Numbered from the stretch's first letter, positions 52,866 through 61,692 are shown. The stretch: 64,000 nucleotides of DNA from Nocardia abscessus NBRC 100374 (GCF_000308455.1 NZ_BAFP01000040.1:1-64000), one strand, 5' to 3'. A program made the numbers and translations. The notes: generated by a model from the letters alone, not told the origin.

Positions 52866-54866
52866 TCAGACCGGATGGCCCTGCGGGGTGTGCGCGGGCT
52901 GGAACCGGCCCGCGTGCCGGGAATCCTCGGCGCGGATCACGTGGGTGACGGCGTTGATCAGCGCGAGGTGGGTGAACGCCTGGGGGAAGTTGCCCAGGTG
53001 GCGGCCGCTGCGCGGATCGATCTCCTCGGCGTACAACCGCAGCGGGCTCGCGAAGCCGAGCAGCCGTTCGCACAGGTGCCGGGCGCGCTGGATCTCACCG
53101 ATCTCGACCAGCGCGGAGACCAGCCAGAACGAGCAGATGGTGAACGCGCCTTCCTCGCCGCTCAAACCGTCGTCGGTGGTCTCGGTCCGGTACCGCAGCA
53201 CCAGGCCGTTCTCGGTGAGCCGGTCGGCGATGGCGAGCACGGTGGCGCGCACGCGGTTGTCCTCGGGCGGCAGGAAGCGGGTGAGCACCACCAGCAGCAG
53301 GGAGGCGTCCAGGGTGTCGCCGCCGTAGACCTGGGTGAAGACGCCTTCGGAGTTGACGCCGTTGGCCAGGACGTCGGCCTTGATCTCCTCCGCGATCGCG
53401 TACCACTCTCCGGCGTGCTCGTACTGGCCGTGCAGCTCGGCGAGTTTCGCGCCGCGGTCCAGCGCCACCCAGCACATCACCTTGGATGAGGTGAAGTGCT
53501 GCGGCTCGCCGCGCACCTCCCAGATGCCCCGGTCGGGCTCCTGCCAGTGCTCGATGGCGGCGTGCACTTGGCGGACCAGCAGCGGCCACAGCGTCTCCGG
53601 CACCTGCTGACGCGACTTCACGTGCAGGTACACCGCGTCGAGCATGGTGCCCCAGATGTCGTGCTGGGCCTGGTTGTAGGCGTTGTTGCCGATGCGCACC
53701 GGCCGGGAGTGGTCGTAGCCGCTGAGGTGGTCGAGGCTGAGTTCGTCGAGCTGCCGTTCACCGCCGATGCCGTAGAGCACCTGCAGCGGAACCGGGTCAC
53801 CGTTCTCGCCGGTGGTCGCGTCGTTGAGGAACGCGAAGAAGTCGTCGGCCTCCCGGTCCAGGCCGAGTGTGTACAGGCCCCACAGCGCGAAACTGGAATC
53901 CCGCACCCAGGTGTAGCGGTAGTCCCAGTTGCGTTCCCCGCCAGGGGTTTCCGGCAGGGAGCTGGTCGCGGCCGCCATCAGCGCGCCGGTCGGCGCGTAG
54001 GTGAGGCCCTTGAGGGTGAGCGCGCTGCGCTGCAGGTAGTTGCGCCACGGGTGATCGGGGAACTTGCCGAGCGTGATCCATTGGCGCCAGCATTCGGTGG
54101 TCTGCCACATCTTGTTCGCGGCCTCCTCGAAGGTGCGCGGCGCGGGCAGCTCCGACCAGGTGAGCGCGACGAAGACCTCGTCGCCCTCCGTCATCCTGGT
54201 GCGGGCGCGGGCCTCCCGGCCCTCCAGGCCGAGGCGCAGATCCGTGGTGAGCACCAGCGTCGGGCCGGCGCTCGGATCGTCGCTGCGCACGGCGGTCGCC
54301 TCCTCGTACACCTTGCCGGTGTACTCCCAGCGGGCGGTGGCGCGGTGGAAGTCGAACGCGGGCTCACAGCTCACCTCGAGCTCCACGGTGCCGTTCACGC
54401 ATTTCACCGTGCGCAGCAGCAGGTGCTCGGCATCCCAGTCCATCGGGGTGCGGCGGTGGGTCCTGCTGCGCTGATCGTTGTTGTGCCAGCGCCCGAGCAC
54501 CAGCGCGTCGCGCACGATCAGCCAGCCGGTGCCGGTCTGCCAGGTGGTCTCCAGGATCATCCCGCCGGGCAGGTAGCGGCGGGCGGCGGGCACGTTGACG
54601 CCGTACGGTCCGACCCGGAAGTGCCCCGCGCTCCGGTCCAGGACGGCTCCGAAGACGCTCGGCGAATCCGGCCGCGGCACACACATCCACTCCACCGCGC
54701 CGTTGCTGGCGACCAGGCAGTTGGTCTCGCAGTCGGACAGGAATGCGTAGTCGTCGATCGGCGGGTAGGCGCCGTGACGGTGCGGTGCGGACAGGCTCGT
54801 CGGCTCGGACAAGCTCGTCGGCAGGCCGTCGGAGTCGTTCAGGGTGAGGTCATCGGAGGACGCCAT
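52866..54866 (-). CDS. trehalase / glucoamylase-like protein, GH15 family
   Basis: 666-aa GH15 glycoside hydrolase, matching the trehalase Rv2402 in position and character. The N-terminal beta-sandwich begins YAFLSDCETNCLVASNGAVE; the (alpha/alpha)6 barrel contains NWDYRYTWVRDSSFALWG, FTSSKVMCWVALDRG and, near the end, YAEEIDPRSGRHLGNFPQAF, the GH15 hallmarks with both catalytic Glu regions. Cleaves trehalose (or short alpha-glucans) to glucose in the cytoplasm. ATG 54866 is chosen because the longer frame to 55253 has no start signal. Convergent with the dynamin gene. Confidence 0.9.
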   Translation of the reverse strand: MASSDDLTLNDSDGLPTSLSEPTSLSAPHRHGAYPPIDDYAFLSDCETNCLVASNGAVEWMCVPRPDSPSVFGAVLDRSAGHFRVGPYGVNVPAARRYLPGGMILETTWQTGTGWLIVRDALVLGRWHNNDQRSRTHRRTPMDWDAEHLLLRTVKCVNGTVELEVSCEPAFDFHRATARWEYTGKVYEEATAVRSDDPSAGPTLVLTTDLRLGLEGREARARTRMTEGDEVFVALTWSELPAPRTFEEAANKMWQTTECWRQWITLGKFPDHPWRNYLQRSALTLKGLTYAPTGALMAAATSSLPETPGGERNWDYRYTWVRDSSFALWGLYTLGLDREADDFFAFLNDATTGENGDPVPLQVLYGIGGERQLDELSLDHLSGYDHSRPVRIGNNAYNQAQHDIWGTMLDAVYLHVKSRQQVPETLWPLLVRQVHAAIEHWQEPDRGIWEVRGEPQHFTSSKVMCWVALDRGAKLAELHGQYEHAGEWYAIAEEIKADVLANGVNSEGVFTQVYGGDTLDASLLLVVLTRFLPPEDNRVRATVLAIADRLTENGLVLRYRTETTDDGLSGEEGAFTICSFWLVSALVEIGEIQRARHLCERLLGFASPLRLYAEEIDPRSGRHLGNFPQAFTHLALINAVTHVIRAEDSRHAGRFQPAHTPQGHPV

Positions 54867-54977
54867 ACCCCATCTTCGGGCCGATGCGCGCCCGGCGTCC
54901 ACCGCTCGGCACTTCGCGTCGGCCGCCGCGGCCGATGGCCCCGTGGAACCGGCCGCCGGACCCACTAGGCTGGAACC

Positions 54978-55256
54978 GTGCATCGCATCGCAGGATGGTG
55001 GGACGGCTTCGAGCTGTGGGTGGCGGGACTGCCGTTCATCCCGCAGTTCCTCGTCGTCCTCGTGGGCATGGTCCCGATCAGCTTCGCCATCGCCTACGGG
55101 CTCGATCGCGTGCTGCGTGCCGTGTTGCGCATGGTGGACCGCAGATACGGCGCCGATCCGGCGCCGGCGCGGCCCGTCCCGGTCGGCGCGCCGGCGGTGC
55201 TCGAGCCCGAGCAGGTCGCCGCGGCCCGCACCCCGGTGCAGAGCGGGGCGCACTGA
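54978..55256 (+). CDS. small membrane protein
   Basis: 92-aa protein with one or two membrane helices (LPFIPQFLVVLVGMVPISFA then IAYGLDRVLRAVLRMV), followed by a Pro/Ala-rich cytoplasmic tail. GTG 54978 lies 6 nt after TAGGCT (54966-54971), leaderless. M. tuberculosis has a small membrane protein (Rv2401A) in the same interval, a possible equivalent. Function unknown. Confidence 0.7.
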   Translation: MHRIAGWWDGFELWVAGLPFIPQFLVVLVGMVPISFAIAYGLDRVLRAVLRMVDRRYGADPAPARPVPVGAPAVLEPEQVAAARTPVQSGAH

Positions 55257-55333
55257 TGCCTCGTTCGCGGGTTCAGCTCGCCCTCGTCGCCCTGCTCGTG
55301 CTCATCGTCGTCGCCTGGTTGATCACCCGCTGA
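55256..55333 (+). CDS. tiny single-pass membrane protein
   Basis: 25-aa ORF: MPRSRVQ followed by an uninterrupted hydrophobic helix LALVALLVLIVVAWLI and TR. Its ATG overlaps the previous stop (TGATG), so it is probably translated by re-initiation. The basic N-terminus and the helix predict an N-in single-pass peptide. No homologue recognised. Confidence 0.55.
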   Translation: MPRSRVQLALVALLVLIVVAWLITR

Positions 55334-55336
55334 AGG

Positions 55337-55822
55337 TCAGCTCGCGCCGGTCCGCCAGTCGCCGAACCGCTTGCCGAGCTTCGCGACAGTGTGGCCGACC
55401 TCGTGTGCGACGGTGCTCGCCGCCGCTCCGACATCCCGGCCCAGCGTGCGCACGGTCCGGATGAGCGGGTCCTCCGACCGGTCGAAGTTCGCGCGGTAGG
55501 TGCGGGCTGCCGCTTGCATCTCGTCGGTGATCCTGGTGGCGCGATCCTGGTCACGCCGCGGGTAGTCGACCCCAGCACGCGGTCGTACTCGCCGCTCTGG
55601 ATCCAGCGGCGCAGCTCGGCCGCGCGGATCCGCACACAGTCCTGGCGCAGCTGGTGCAGCGTGCGGAACTGCTGCTCGTCCACCCGGACCGCGGTGGCCA
55701 GATAGAGCAGCCGGTGCGCAGCACCACGTCGAACCCCGCCAGTGACCGCAAGGTAACCAGAGCGGTGCGGTCGGCGGGATGCTCCCAGGCGCGGGTACTG
55801 ATGGCGGGGAACTCGGCGCGTA
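55337..55822 (-). pseudogene. decayed M48-family metallopeptidase
   Basis: Fragments of an M48 peptidase lie in order but in different frames: IRAEFPAISTRAWEHPADRT with LVTLRSLAGFDVVLR (about 55822-55720), then LLYLATAVRVDEQQFRTLHQ, RQDCVRI joined directly to RAAELRRWIQSGEYDRVLG, and last VDYPRRDQDRATRITDEM to the stop at 55337. The last frame change is explained by one lost base in a G run near 55571-55574. The segment that should hold the HExxH zinc site, between DCVRI and RAAELRRW, is missing, and no start codon precedes the N-terminal fragment. It cannot be functional as read. Confidence 0.78.
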
Positions 55823-55902
55823 TGCGGTCCGGACTACTGGTCGTGGGATGGAACCCCGCTCTTCCTGCGACTCTTCGATTCGAACTCCGTCGTCCGCTCT
55901 GC

Positions 55903-55908
55903 TAAAGT
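55903..55908 (+). promoter_or_regulatory. -10 box of the sulfate-transport operon
   Basis: TAAAGT matches TANNNT and ends 6 nt before GTG 55915, so the mRNA should start at or next to the leader ORF. TTCGAA, 18 nt upstream, is a weak -35. A second possible -10, TAGACT (56040-56045), lies downstream of the leader ORF. Confidence 0.55.
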
Positions 55909-55914
55909 CTGCCC

Positions 55915-56004
55915 GTGTCTTCGAGCGCCGTCCCGCAGGTCCGCCATGAATTGGCGTTGATTGCTGTCGGTGACCTCGCAGTCGCGGACATCTACTGTCG
56001 CTGA
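55915..56004 (+). CDS. leaderless cysteine-containing leader peptide upstream of subI (Ms4533A-like)
   Basis: 29-aa ORF, GTG start, running VSSSAVPQVRHELALIAVG then DLAVADIYCR and stop. The Cys is the penultimate residue. Leaderless short ORFs ending in Cys codons upstream of the sulfate/cysteine genes of mycobacteria act as cysteine-responsive attenuators; one of these precedes the subI homologue of M. smegmatis. Position, start context and the late Cys codon fit that class, but here there is one Cys, not a run. The downstream leader can fold (see 56013-56096). Confidence 0.65.
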   Translation: MSSSAVPQVRHELALIAVGDLAVADIYCR

Positions 56005-56012
56005 TCGGTAAC

Positions 56013-56096
56013 AGAGCACGTCCGCGTCTCGTTTCCCAGTAGACTGGCGCGCTTCTCGCAGATGTGCTCTCCCTTCCCGGCGGCCCGTTGGGGCCG
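56013..56096 (+). promoter_or_regulatory. putative attenuator leader of subI
   Basis: AGAGCAC (56013-56019) is the exact complement of GTGCTCT (56064-56070), and CGGCCC-GTTG-GGGCCG (56081-56096) is a stable hairpin. Ribosome stalling at the leader's Cys codon at 55996 would leave this RNA free to refold. No U tract is present, so a Rho-dependent or translational mechanism is likelier than intrinsic termination. Confidence 0.4.
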
Positions 56097-56211
56097 ATAG
56101 TCGCGCCGCTGCCGTATCACTCGACCGGCAGGTCTGCTGAACCAAACAGATGGTCGCCGCCACCGATGTATTACCGGACAACTGGCGGTCCGCAAGAAAG
56201 GGTCCACCCCG

Positions 56212-57249
56212 ATGGCTCGCAAATCTTGGCTCTCGCCGCGCCGACGCTACAGCGCCGTTGCCCTCGCGGCGGTCGCGCTGACCGCGTGCGGCGGCGGAGC
56301 CAGCGACACGGTCGGGGGAGACAATTCCGACGGCAGCGGCGGCACCCTCAACCTCTACGCCTACGCCGTGCCGAAGCCCGGCTTCGACAAGGTGATCCCC
56401 GAGTTCAACAAGACCGAGCAGGGCAAGGGCGTCCAGATCCAGCAGTCCTACGGCGCCTCGGGTGACCAGTCCCGCAAGGTGAAGGACGGCGCCGAGGCCG
56501 ACGTCGTGAACTTCTCGGTCGAGCCGGACGTCACCCGCCTCGTGGACGCCGGCCTGGTGGACGCGAGCTGGAACGCCGACGCCACCAAGGGGATCCCGTT
56601 CGGCTCGGTGGTCGCGATCGTCGTGCGCAAGGGCAACCCCAAGGGCATCAAGGACTGGGACGACCTGCTGAAGCCGGGCATCGAGGTGGTCACCCCGAAC
56701 CCGTTCAGCTCCGGTTCGGCCAAGTGGAACCTGCTCGCGCCGTACGCGGCCAAGAGCGACGGCGGCAAGAACCCGCAGGCGGGCCTGGACTACTTGAGCA
56801 AGCTGGTCTCCAACGAGCACGTGAAGGTGCAGCCGAAGTCCGGCCGCGAGGCGACCGAGACCTTCCTGCAGGGCACCGGTGACGTCCTGCTGAGCTACGA
56901 GAACGAGGCGATCTTCGCCGAGCGCAACGGCGATCCGATCGAGCACATCGTCCCGCCGGTCACGTTCAAGATCGAGAACCCGTTCGCGGTGCTGAAGAAC
57001 AGCAAGAACCAGCAGAAGGCCGTCGCCTTCCGCGACTTCCTGTTCACCCCCGAAGGCCAGAAGGCCTGGGCCGACGCGGGCTTCCGCCCGGTGGACCCGA
57101 AGGTCGCCGCCGACTACGCCAACGACTTCCCGACCCCGCAGAAGCTGTGGACGATCGCCGACCTCGGCGGCTGGAAGACGGTGGACAAGGAGCTGTTCAC
57201 CCCGAACACCGGCTCGGTAGCGGTGATCTATGACAACGCGACCAAGTGA
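56212..57249 (+). CDS. subI: sulfate ABC transporter substrate-binding lipoprotein
   Basis: 345-aa periplasmic sulfate-binding protein. Basic N-terminus, hydrophobic stretch and the lipobox LTAC with Cys at about residue 25, so it is lipid-anchored. NLYAYAVPKPGFDKVIPEFN, SYGASGDQSRKVKDGAEADV and TPNPFSSGSAKWNLLAPY contain the sulfate-contact residues of the CysP/Sbp family. GAAAGG is 8 nt before ATG 56212. First structural gene of the cys operon, as Rv2400c. Confidence 0.94.
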   Translation: MARKSWLSPRRRYSAVALAAVALTACGGGASDTVGGDNSDGSGGTLNLYAYAVPKPGFDKVIPEFNKTEQGKGVQIQQSYGASGDQSRKVKDGAEADVVNFSVEPDVTRLVDAGLVDASWNADATKGIPFGSVVAIVVRKGNPKGIKDWDDLLKPGIEVVTPNPFSSGSAKWNLLAPYAAKSDGGKNPQAGLDYLSKLVSNEHVKVQPKSGREATETFLQGTGDVLLSYENEAIFAERNGDPIEHIVPPVTFKIENPFAVLKNSKNQQKAVAFRDFLFTPEGQKAWADAGFRPVDPKVAADYANDFPTPQKLWTIADLGGWKTVDKELFTPNTGSVAVIYDNATK

Positions 57250-57285
57250 CCGGGTGACCCCCGTTACACCGGATACTGGACGACT

Positions 57286-58179
57286 GTGACGAACAGCAGT
57301 AGCGCCGGGACCGCGCAGGCGGACGGTCCCGGCGTCTCCGACGCCGCGCGCCAGGGCCGCCGCTGGAACTGGTCATGGCTGCGCGTGACCGGCTCGGTCG
57401 GCCCGCTGGGCATCGCCACCGCGGTGCTGTGGCTGAGCATCATCGTGTTGCTGCCGCTGGCGGCGCTGACCGTGACGAGCTTCGAGGACGGCTGGTCCGG
57501 CTTCGTCGACGCCGTCACCGCGCCCGCCGCACTGGACTCGCTGCGCATCACCGTGCTGGTCTCGGTGGTGGTGGCGGTGATCAACGTGGTGATGGGCACG
57601 CTGATCGCCTGGGTGCTGGTCCGCGACGAGTTCCCCGGCAAAAGCATCGTCAACGCGCTGATCGACCTGCCGTTCGCGCTGCCGACGATCGTGGCCAGCA
57701 TCGTGCTGCTCTCGCTGTACGGGCCGCAGAGCCCGATCGACATCCACCTCAACGCGACCCAGCCGGGCCTGGTGGTGGCGCTGGCGTTCGTCACGTTGCC
57801 GTTCGTGGTGCGTTCGGTGCAGCCGGTGCTGATCGAGGCCGATCGCGAGGTCGAGCAGGCGGCGCTGTCGCTGGGCGCGAACAACTGGACCACCTTCCGC
57901 CGGATCGTGCTCCCCGCGCTGACGCCCGCGATCATCAGCGGCGGCGGCCTGGCCTTCGCCCGCGCGATCGGCGAATACGGTTCGGTGGTGCTGATCGGCG
58001 GCGCGATTCCGCGCAAGACCGAGATGGCCTCCCAGTACATCCAGAAGCAGATCGAGATCGACCGGCCGGTGAACGCGGCGGCCGTGTCGGTCGCGCTGCT
58101 GGCCATCTCGTTCGCGACGCTGCTGGTGCTGCGGCTGCTCGCCGAACGCAGCGCGCGCAAGGAACAGGCGGCTCGATGA
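57286..58179 (+). CDS. cysT: sulfate ABC transporter permease CysT
   Basis: 297-aa inner-membrane permease with about six helices and the EAA loop EADREVEQAALSLGANNWTT preceding FRRIVLPAL, which docks to CysA. NALIDLPFALPTIVASIVLL is characteristic of CysT. GTG 57286 is 36 nt after subI. Its stop overlaps the cysW ATG (ATGA). Confidence 0.94.
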   Translation: MTNSSSAGTAQADGPGVSDAARQGRRWNWSWLRVTGSVGPLGIATAVLWLSIIVLLPLAALTVTSFEDGWSGFVDAVTAPAALDSLRITVLVSVVVAVINVVMGTLIAWVLVRDEFPGKSIVNALIDLPFALPTIVASIVLLSLYGPQSPIDIHLNATQPGLVVALAFVTLPFVVRSVQPVLIEADREVEQAALSLGANNWTTFRRIVLPALTPAIISGGGLAFARAIGEYGSVVLIGGAIPRKTEMASQYIQKQIEIDRPVNAAAVSVALLAISFATLLVLRLLAERSARKEQAAR

Positions 58180-58982
58180 ATCTGTCTCCGTCGACCCGCA
58201 TCTCGTTGCGGACGGTGGCGCTCGGCTACCTGTTCATACTGCTGGTCCTGCCGCTGGTCGTCATCCTGTGGCGCACCTTCGAGCGAGGCGTCGGCGCGTT
58301 CGTCGACTCGATCACCACGCCCGCGGCGATCTCGGCGTTCCAGCTGTCCATCCTGATCGTGGCGATCGTCGTACCGGTGAACGTGATCTTCGGCATCGTG
58401 ACGGCGCTCGCTCTGGTCCGCGGAAAGTTCCCGGGGCGCACCCTGGTCCAGGGCATCGTCGACCTGCCGTTCGCGGTCTCGCCGGTGGTGGTCGGCGTCT
58501 CGCTGATCCTGCTCTGGGGCGTGGGCGGGTGGTTCGGCGGCTTGGAGGACTTGGGCTTCAAAGTCATCTTCAACCTGCCCGGCATGGTGATCGCCACCAT
58601 CTTCGTCACGCTGCCGTTCGTGGTGCGTGAGGTCGAGCCGGTGCTGCACGAGATCGGCGACGACCAGGAGCAGGCCGCGGCCACTCTGGGCGCGTCCAAG
58701 TGGCAGACGTTCTGGCGGATCACGCTTCCCGCGATCCGGTGGGGCCTGACCTACGGCGTGGTGCTCACCGTGGCCCGCGCGCTCGGCGAGTTCGGCGCCG
58801 TGATCATGGTGTCCTCGGCGCTGCCCGGCAAGTCGCAGACGCTGACGCTGCTCGTGCACGGCCGCTACATCAACGACCACAACACCTTCGGCGCCTACTC
58901 CGCCGCGACCTTGCTGATGGGCATCGCCCTCGTCACCCTTCTGCTGATGACTCTCCTCGAACGTAAGCGGGGCGCAAAGTGA
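58176..58982 (+). CDS. cysW: sulfate ABC transporter permease CysW
   Basis: 268-aa second permease. [20 protein letters not shown] and the EAA loop [20 protein letters not shown] then [10 protein letters not shown] mark CysW. It pairs with CysT to form the channel. Overlaps cysT and cysA by 4 nt each, so the subunits are translationally coupled. Confidence 0.94.
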   Translation: MNLSPSTRISLRTVALGYLFILLVLPLVVILWRTFERGVGAFVDSITTPAAISAFQLSILIVAIVVPVNVIFGIVTALALVRGKFPGRTLVQGIVDLPFAVSPVVVGVSLILLWGVGGWFGGLEDLGFKVIFNLPGMVIATIFVTLPFVVREVEPVLHEIGDDQEQAAATLGASKWQTFWRITLPAIRWGLTYGVVLTVARALGEFGAVIMVSSALPGKSQTLTLLVHGRYINDHNTFGAYSAATLLMGIALVTLLLMTLLERKRGAK

Positions 58983-59974
58983 TTACCGTGATCAACGCGA
59001 ACAAGAACTACGGCACGTTCGCGGCCCTCGATGACGTCACCATCGACATTCCCTCCGGGGAGCTCACCGCGTTGCTCGGCCCCTCGGGCTCGGGCAAGTC
59101 GACGCTGCTACGTTCGATCGCCGGGCTGGAGTCGCTGGACTCCGGCGTGGTGACCATCGCGGGCCGCGATGTCACCCGGGTGCCGCCGCAGAAGCGCGAC
59201 ATCGGTTTCGTGTTCCAGCACTATGCGGCGTTCAAGCACATGACCGTGCGCGACAACGTGGCCTTCGGCCTGAAGATCCGCAAGCGCCCGAAGAACGAGA
59301 TCAACAAGCGGGTCGACGAATTGCTCGGCATCGTGGGACTCGACGGCTTCCAGCACCGCTACCCGGCGCAACTCTCGGGCGGCCAGCGCCAGCGTATGGC
59401 GCTGGCCCGCGCGCTCGCCGTCGATCCGCAGGTGCTGCTGCTGGACGAACCGTTCGGCGCGCTGGACGCGAAGGTTCGCGCCGACCTGCGCACCTGGCTG
59501 CGCCGCCTGCACGAGGAGGTCCACGTGACCACCGTGCTGGTCACCCACGACCAGGAGGAAGCGCTCGACGTCGCCGACCGGATCGCGGTGATGAACAAGG
59601 GCCGCATCGAGCAGATCGGCACCCCGGAGGACGTGTACGACCGGCCCGCCAACGAGTTCGTCATGTCGTTCCTCGGCGCGGTGGCCCGGCTGAACGGACA
59701 TCTGGTGCGGCCGCACGACATTCGCGTCGGCCGTGACCCCGGCATGGCGCGCGCAGAGCACGAGGGCACCGCGGAGTCCGCGGGGGTCACCAGGGCGACG
59801 GTCGAGCGCGTCGTCCATCTCGGTTTCGAGGTGCGCGTGGAGTTGCGCAACGCCGCGACCGGCGATCTGTTCGCCGCGCAGGTGACTCGTGGCGACGCGG
59901 AAGCACTGCGGCTTTCGGACGGGGAGACGGTCTACGTCCGTGCCACCCGGATTCCGGAACTGCCCACACACTGA
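58979..59974 (+). CDS. cysA: sulfate ABC transporter ATP-binding protein CysA
   Basis: 331-aa ATPase. Walker [10 protein letters not shown], signature [10 protein letters not shown], Walker [13 protein letters not shown]-loop [12 protein letters not shown]. After residue 240 a regulatory C-terminal domain ([27 protein letters not shown]) follows, as in CysA/MalK-type subunits. GTG 58979 overlaps the cysW stop. Completes the transporter that imports sulfate (and often thiosulfate) for cysteine synthesis. Confidence 0.95.
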   Translation: MITVINANKNYGTFAALDDVTIDIPSGELTALLGPSGSGKSTLLRSIAGLESLDSGVVTIAGRDVTRVPPQKRDIGFVFQHYAAFKHMTVRDNVAFGLKIRKRPKNEINKRVDELLGIVGLDGFQHRYPAQLSGGQRQRMALARALAVDPQVLLLDEPFGALDAKVRADLRTWLRRLHEEVHVTTVLVTHDQEEALDVADRIAVMNKGRIEQIGTPEDVYDRPANEFVMSFLGAVARLNGHLVRPHDIRVGRDPGMARAEHEGTAESAGVTRATVERVVHLGFEVRVELRNAATGDLFAAQVTRGDAEALRLSDGETVYVRATRIPELPTH

Positions 59975-60529
59975 CGGTTCCGGGAGCCGGGCGCATCCAC
60001 CGACCCGGAACACGATGTGGCGCTGAAAAGTAGCTGAGAACTCGGACATTTCGGTGCGGGGCATTCTTTCCTCGGGCTGCGTGGCGGTTGTCCGCAGGGA
60101 GGGAGAGGGGCGGGCGATAGGTCTGCCGTAGCGGCGCTCGATCCGAACCGAGCGGCAGGTGGAGGTGCCGTCCCCGCCGCCTTCCCGGCGGCCTGCCGCC
60201 TCGGCTAATTTCTCGCACCGCTCCGCCCGGACTCGTCAAGGGAAGTCTCCGCATGTGAGACGGATAGGGGGGCGAGATCCGGAGCGGAGGGCGGAAATCC
60301 GGCAAACTTCCACCGGGCACGGTCTATCCCCGCGTGTCGCAAGGAAATCCGACTGGACGGCATGTGTAGTGCCGGTGGGCCAGGTGAGGGCGTCGCAGAT
60401 CGGGAAAGCGGCGCGGTCGCGGACAGGCGGCTTGCGGACAATCGGATGTCCGGGCTTGGCACGAAGATCGCGGAGTGGTTGCCTGGACGGCGTTCGAAGC
60501 AAATCGGCACGGCGATCGGGTGGATTGCG
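59975..60529. other. intergenic region between cysA and the Hsp70-like gene
   Basis: A hairpin GTTCCGG ... CCGGAAC (about 59978-60011) just after the cysA stop may terminate the operon. The rest shows no supported gene; the frame of the next gene is open upstream to 60362, with ATGs at 60362 and 60446 as alternative starts. No riboswitch fold was recognised. Confidence 0.45.
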
Positions 60530-61669
60530 ATGGCGGTTGGTCTCGGGTTGAGCATCGGTACGGTGAACACGGTTTCGGTTCTCGCGGAGGAAGGTTCGGC
60601 CAAGGCTCCGCCGGGGCGACGCAAAACGCAGCGCCCGCAGACCATCACGCGGCGCACGACACTGGCCTTCGACAGCACCGGCGTGGCCAAGGTGGGCATG
60701 ATTCCACGGCACGGTCGAGCGGTCACCGAATTCGCCGACCTCACGCAGCGTTCCAGCACGTGGGCGCGGGTGGGCAATCGCGCGCTCGCACCGGCGGACC
60801 TCGTCGCCACGGTGGCCAAATGCCTGGTCGGCGAGGCGGTGCAGGATCGGCCTCCGGGCGCCGCCGGGCTCGGCATCGCGCTGACCTATCCGGCCCGCTA
60901 CGCCGACGAGCAGGTGGACGCGTTGCGTGCGGCACTGGACGGGGTCGACCTCACGCAGGTCGCGCTGGTCGCCGAACCCGTCGCCGCGGCGGCCTGGCTG
61001 GAAGCCGACCGCGGTCCGCTGATGCCGGGCCTCGCGCTGGTCTACGATCTCGGCGGCGCCGGGCTGGACGTCACCTTGGTCCGCGTGGGCGCCGGGTGCC
61101 CGCACAACCCGATCGTCGGTGTATCGCTGCGGTCGACCGAATTCGGCGGCCGCGCGTTCGGTGCGTTGATCGCCGCGCATGCCGGCCCAGGTCTGACCTC
61201 GAACTCGGTCTCGGAGTCGGTCGCCGACGGCATCGCCGGTGAGCTGCGGGCCCGCCATGTCCGGGAGTCCATCGAACTCGTCTACCGCTGTCTGCGGGTC
61301 GCGGACGTGACCATGGCCGACGTCGACTGCGTCCTGGTGGTCGGCGGGGCGGCGCGACCGGCGGAGGTGGCCGAGGTGCTCGCCGCGGAACTGGCCAGGC
61401 CGGTGATCACCGCGTCGGACCCGGAGCGGACCACCGCCGACGGCGCGGCGATCATCGGCAGGCGGGCCGCGGCCGCGGCCGAAGCCGCGGCCGAACAGCG
61501 CCAGGCCAGGCGCCGCCGTGCCCGTCGTCGCGCCACCACGCGTGCCCTGATGCTGTCGCGCCGGACTCGGCGCAGGCTGGGCCGGGTGATGGTCGTCACG
61601 AGCACCTCGGCGGTCTTCGGTTTCGGGACCTCGATCTTGGCGGCCGGAGATGGGGTGCTGGTGAGTTAG
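60530..61669 (+). CDS. standalone Hsp70-like (actin-fold) protein
   Basis: 379-aa protein with the Hsp70 ATPase core only. Phosphate-1 motif LGLSIGTVNTVSVL at the very start, phosphate-2 LALVYDLGGAGLDVTLVRVG, EFGGRAFGALIA, and the adenosine motif VLVVGGAARPAEVAEVLAAE are recognisable, with degenerate catalytic positions; there is no substrate-binding domain. The C-terminus is very basic (about 61490-61580) and ends in a hydrophobic stretch (VMVVTSTSAVFGFGTSILAA), which could anchor it in the membrane. ATG 60530 places the phosphate-1 loop at the start, as in the family; ATG 60446 would add 28 residues. Function unknown. Confidence 0.72.
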   Translation: MAVGLGLSIGTVNTVSVLAEEGSAKAPPGRRKTQRPQTITRRTTLAFDSTGVAKVGMIPRHGRAVTEFADLTQRSSTWARVGNRALAPADLVATVAKCLVGEAVQDRPPGAAGLGIALTYPARYADEQVDALRAALDGVDLTQVALVAEPVAAAAWLEADRGPLMPGLALVYDLGGAGLDVTLVRVGAGCPHNPIVGVSLRSTEFGGRAFGALIAAHAGPGLTSNSVSESVADGIAGELRARHVRESIELVYRCLRVADVTMADVDCVLVVGGAARPAEVAEVLAAELARPVITASDPERTTADGAAIIGRRAAAAAEAAAEQRQARRRRARRRATTRALMLSRRTRRRLGRVMVVTSTSAVFGFGTSILAAGDGVLVS

Positions 61670-61692
61670 GCACAGCGGGGCCGCGATGAAAC

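Noticed and set aside
56062..56100. Second small ORF (12 codons, Met-Cys start) in the subI leader
   Set aside because: No clear start signal at the right distance from the TAGACT box and no pattern like the known leader peptides; retained only as part of the leader RNA.
59975..60529. Riboswitch or RNA gene in the gap after cysA
   Set aside because: Looked for c-di-AMP, SAM and T-box type cores and saw none; only a weak hairpin is present.
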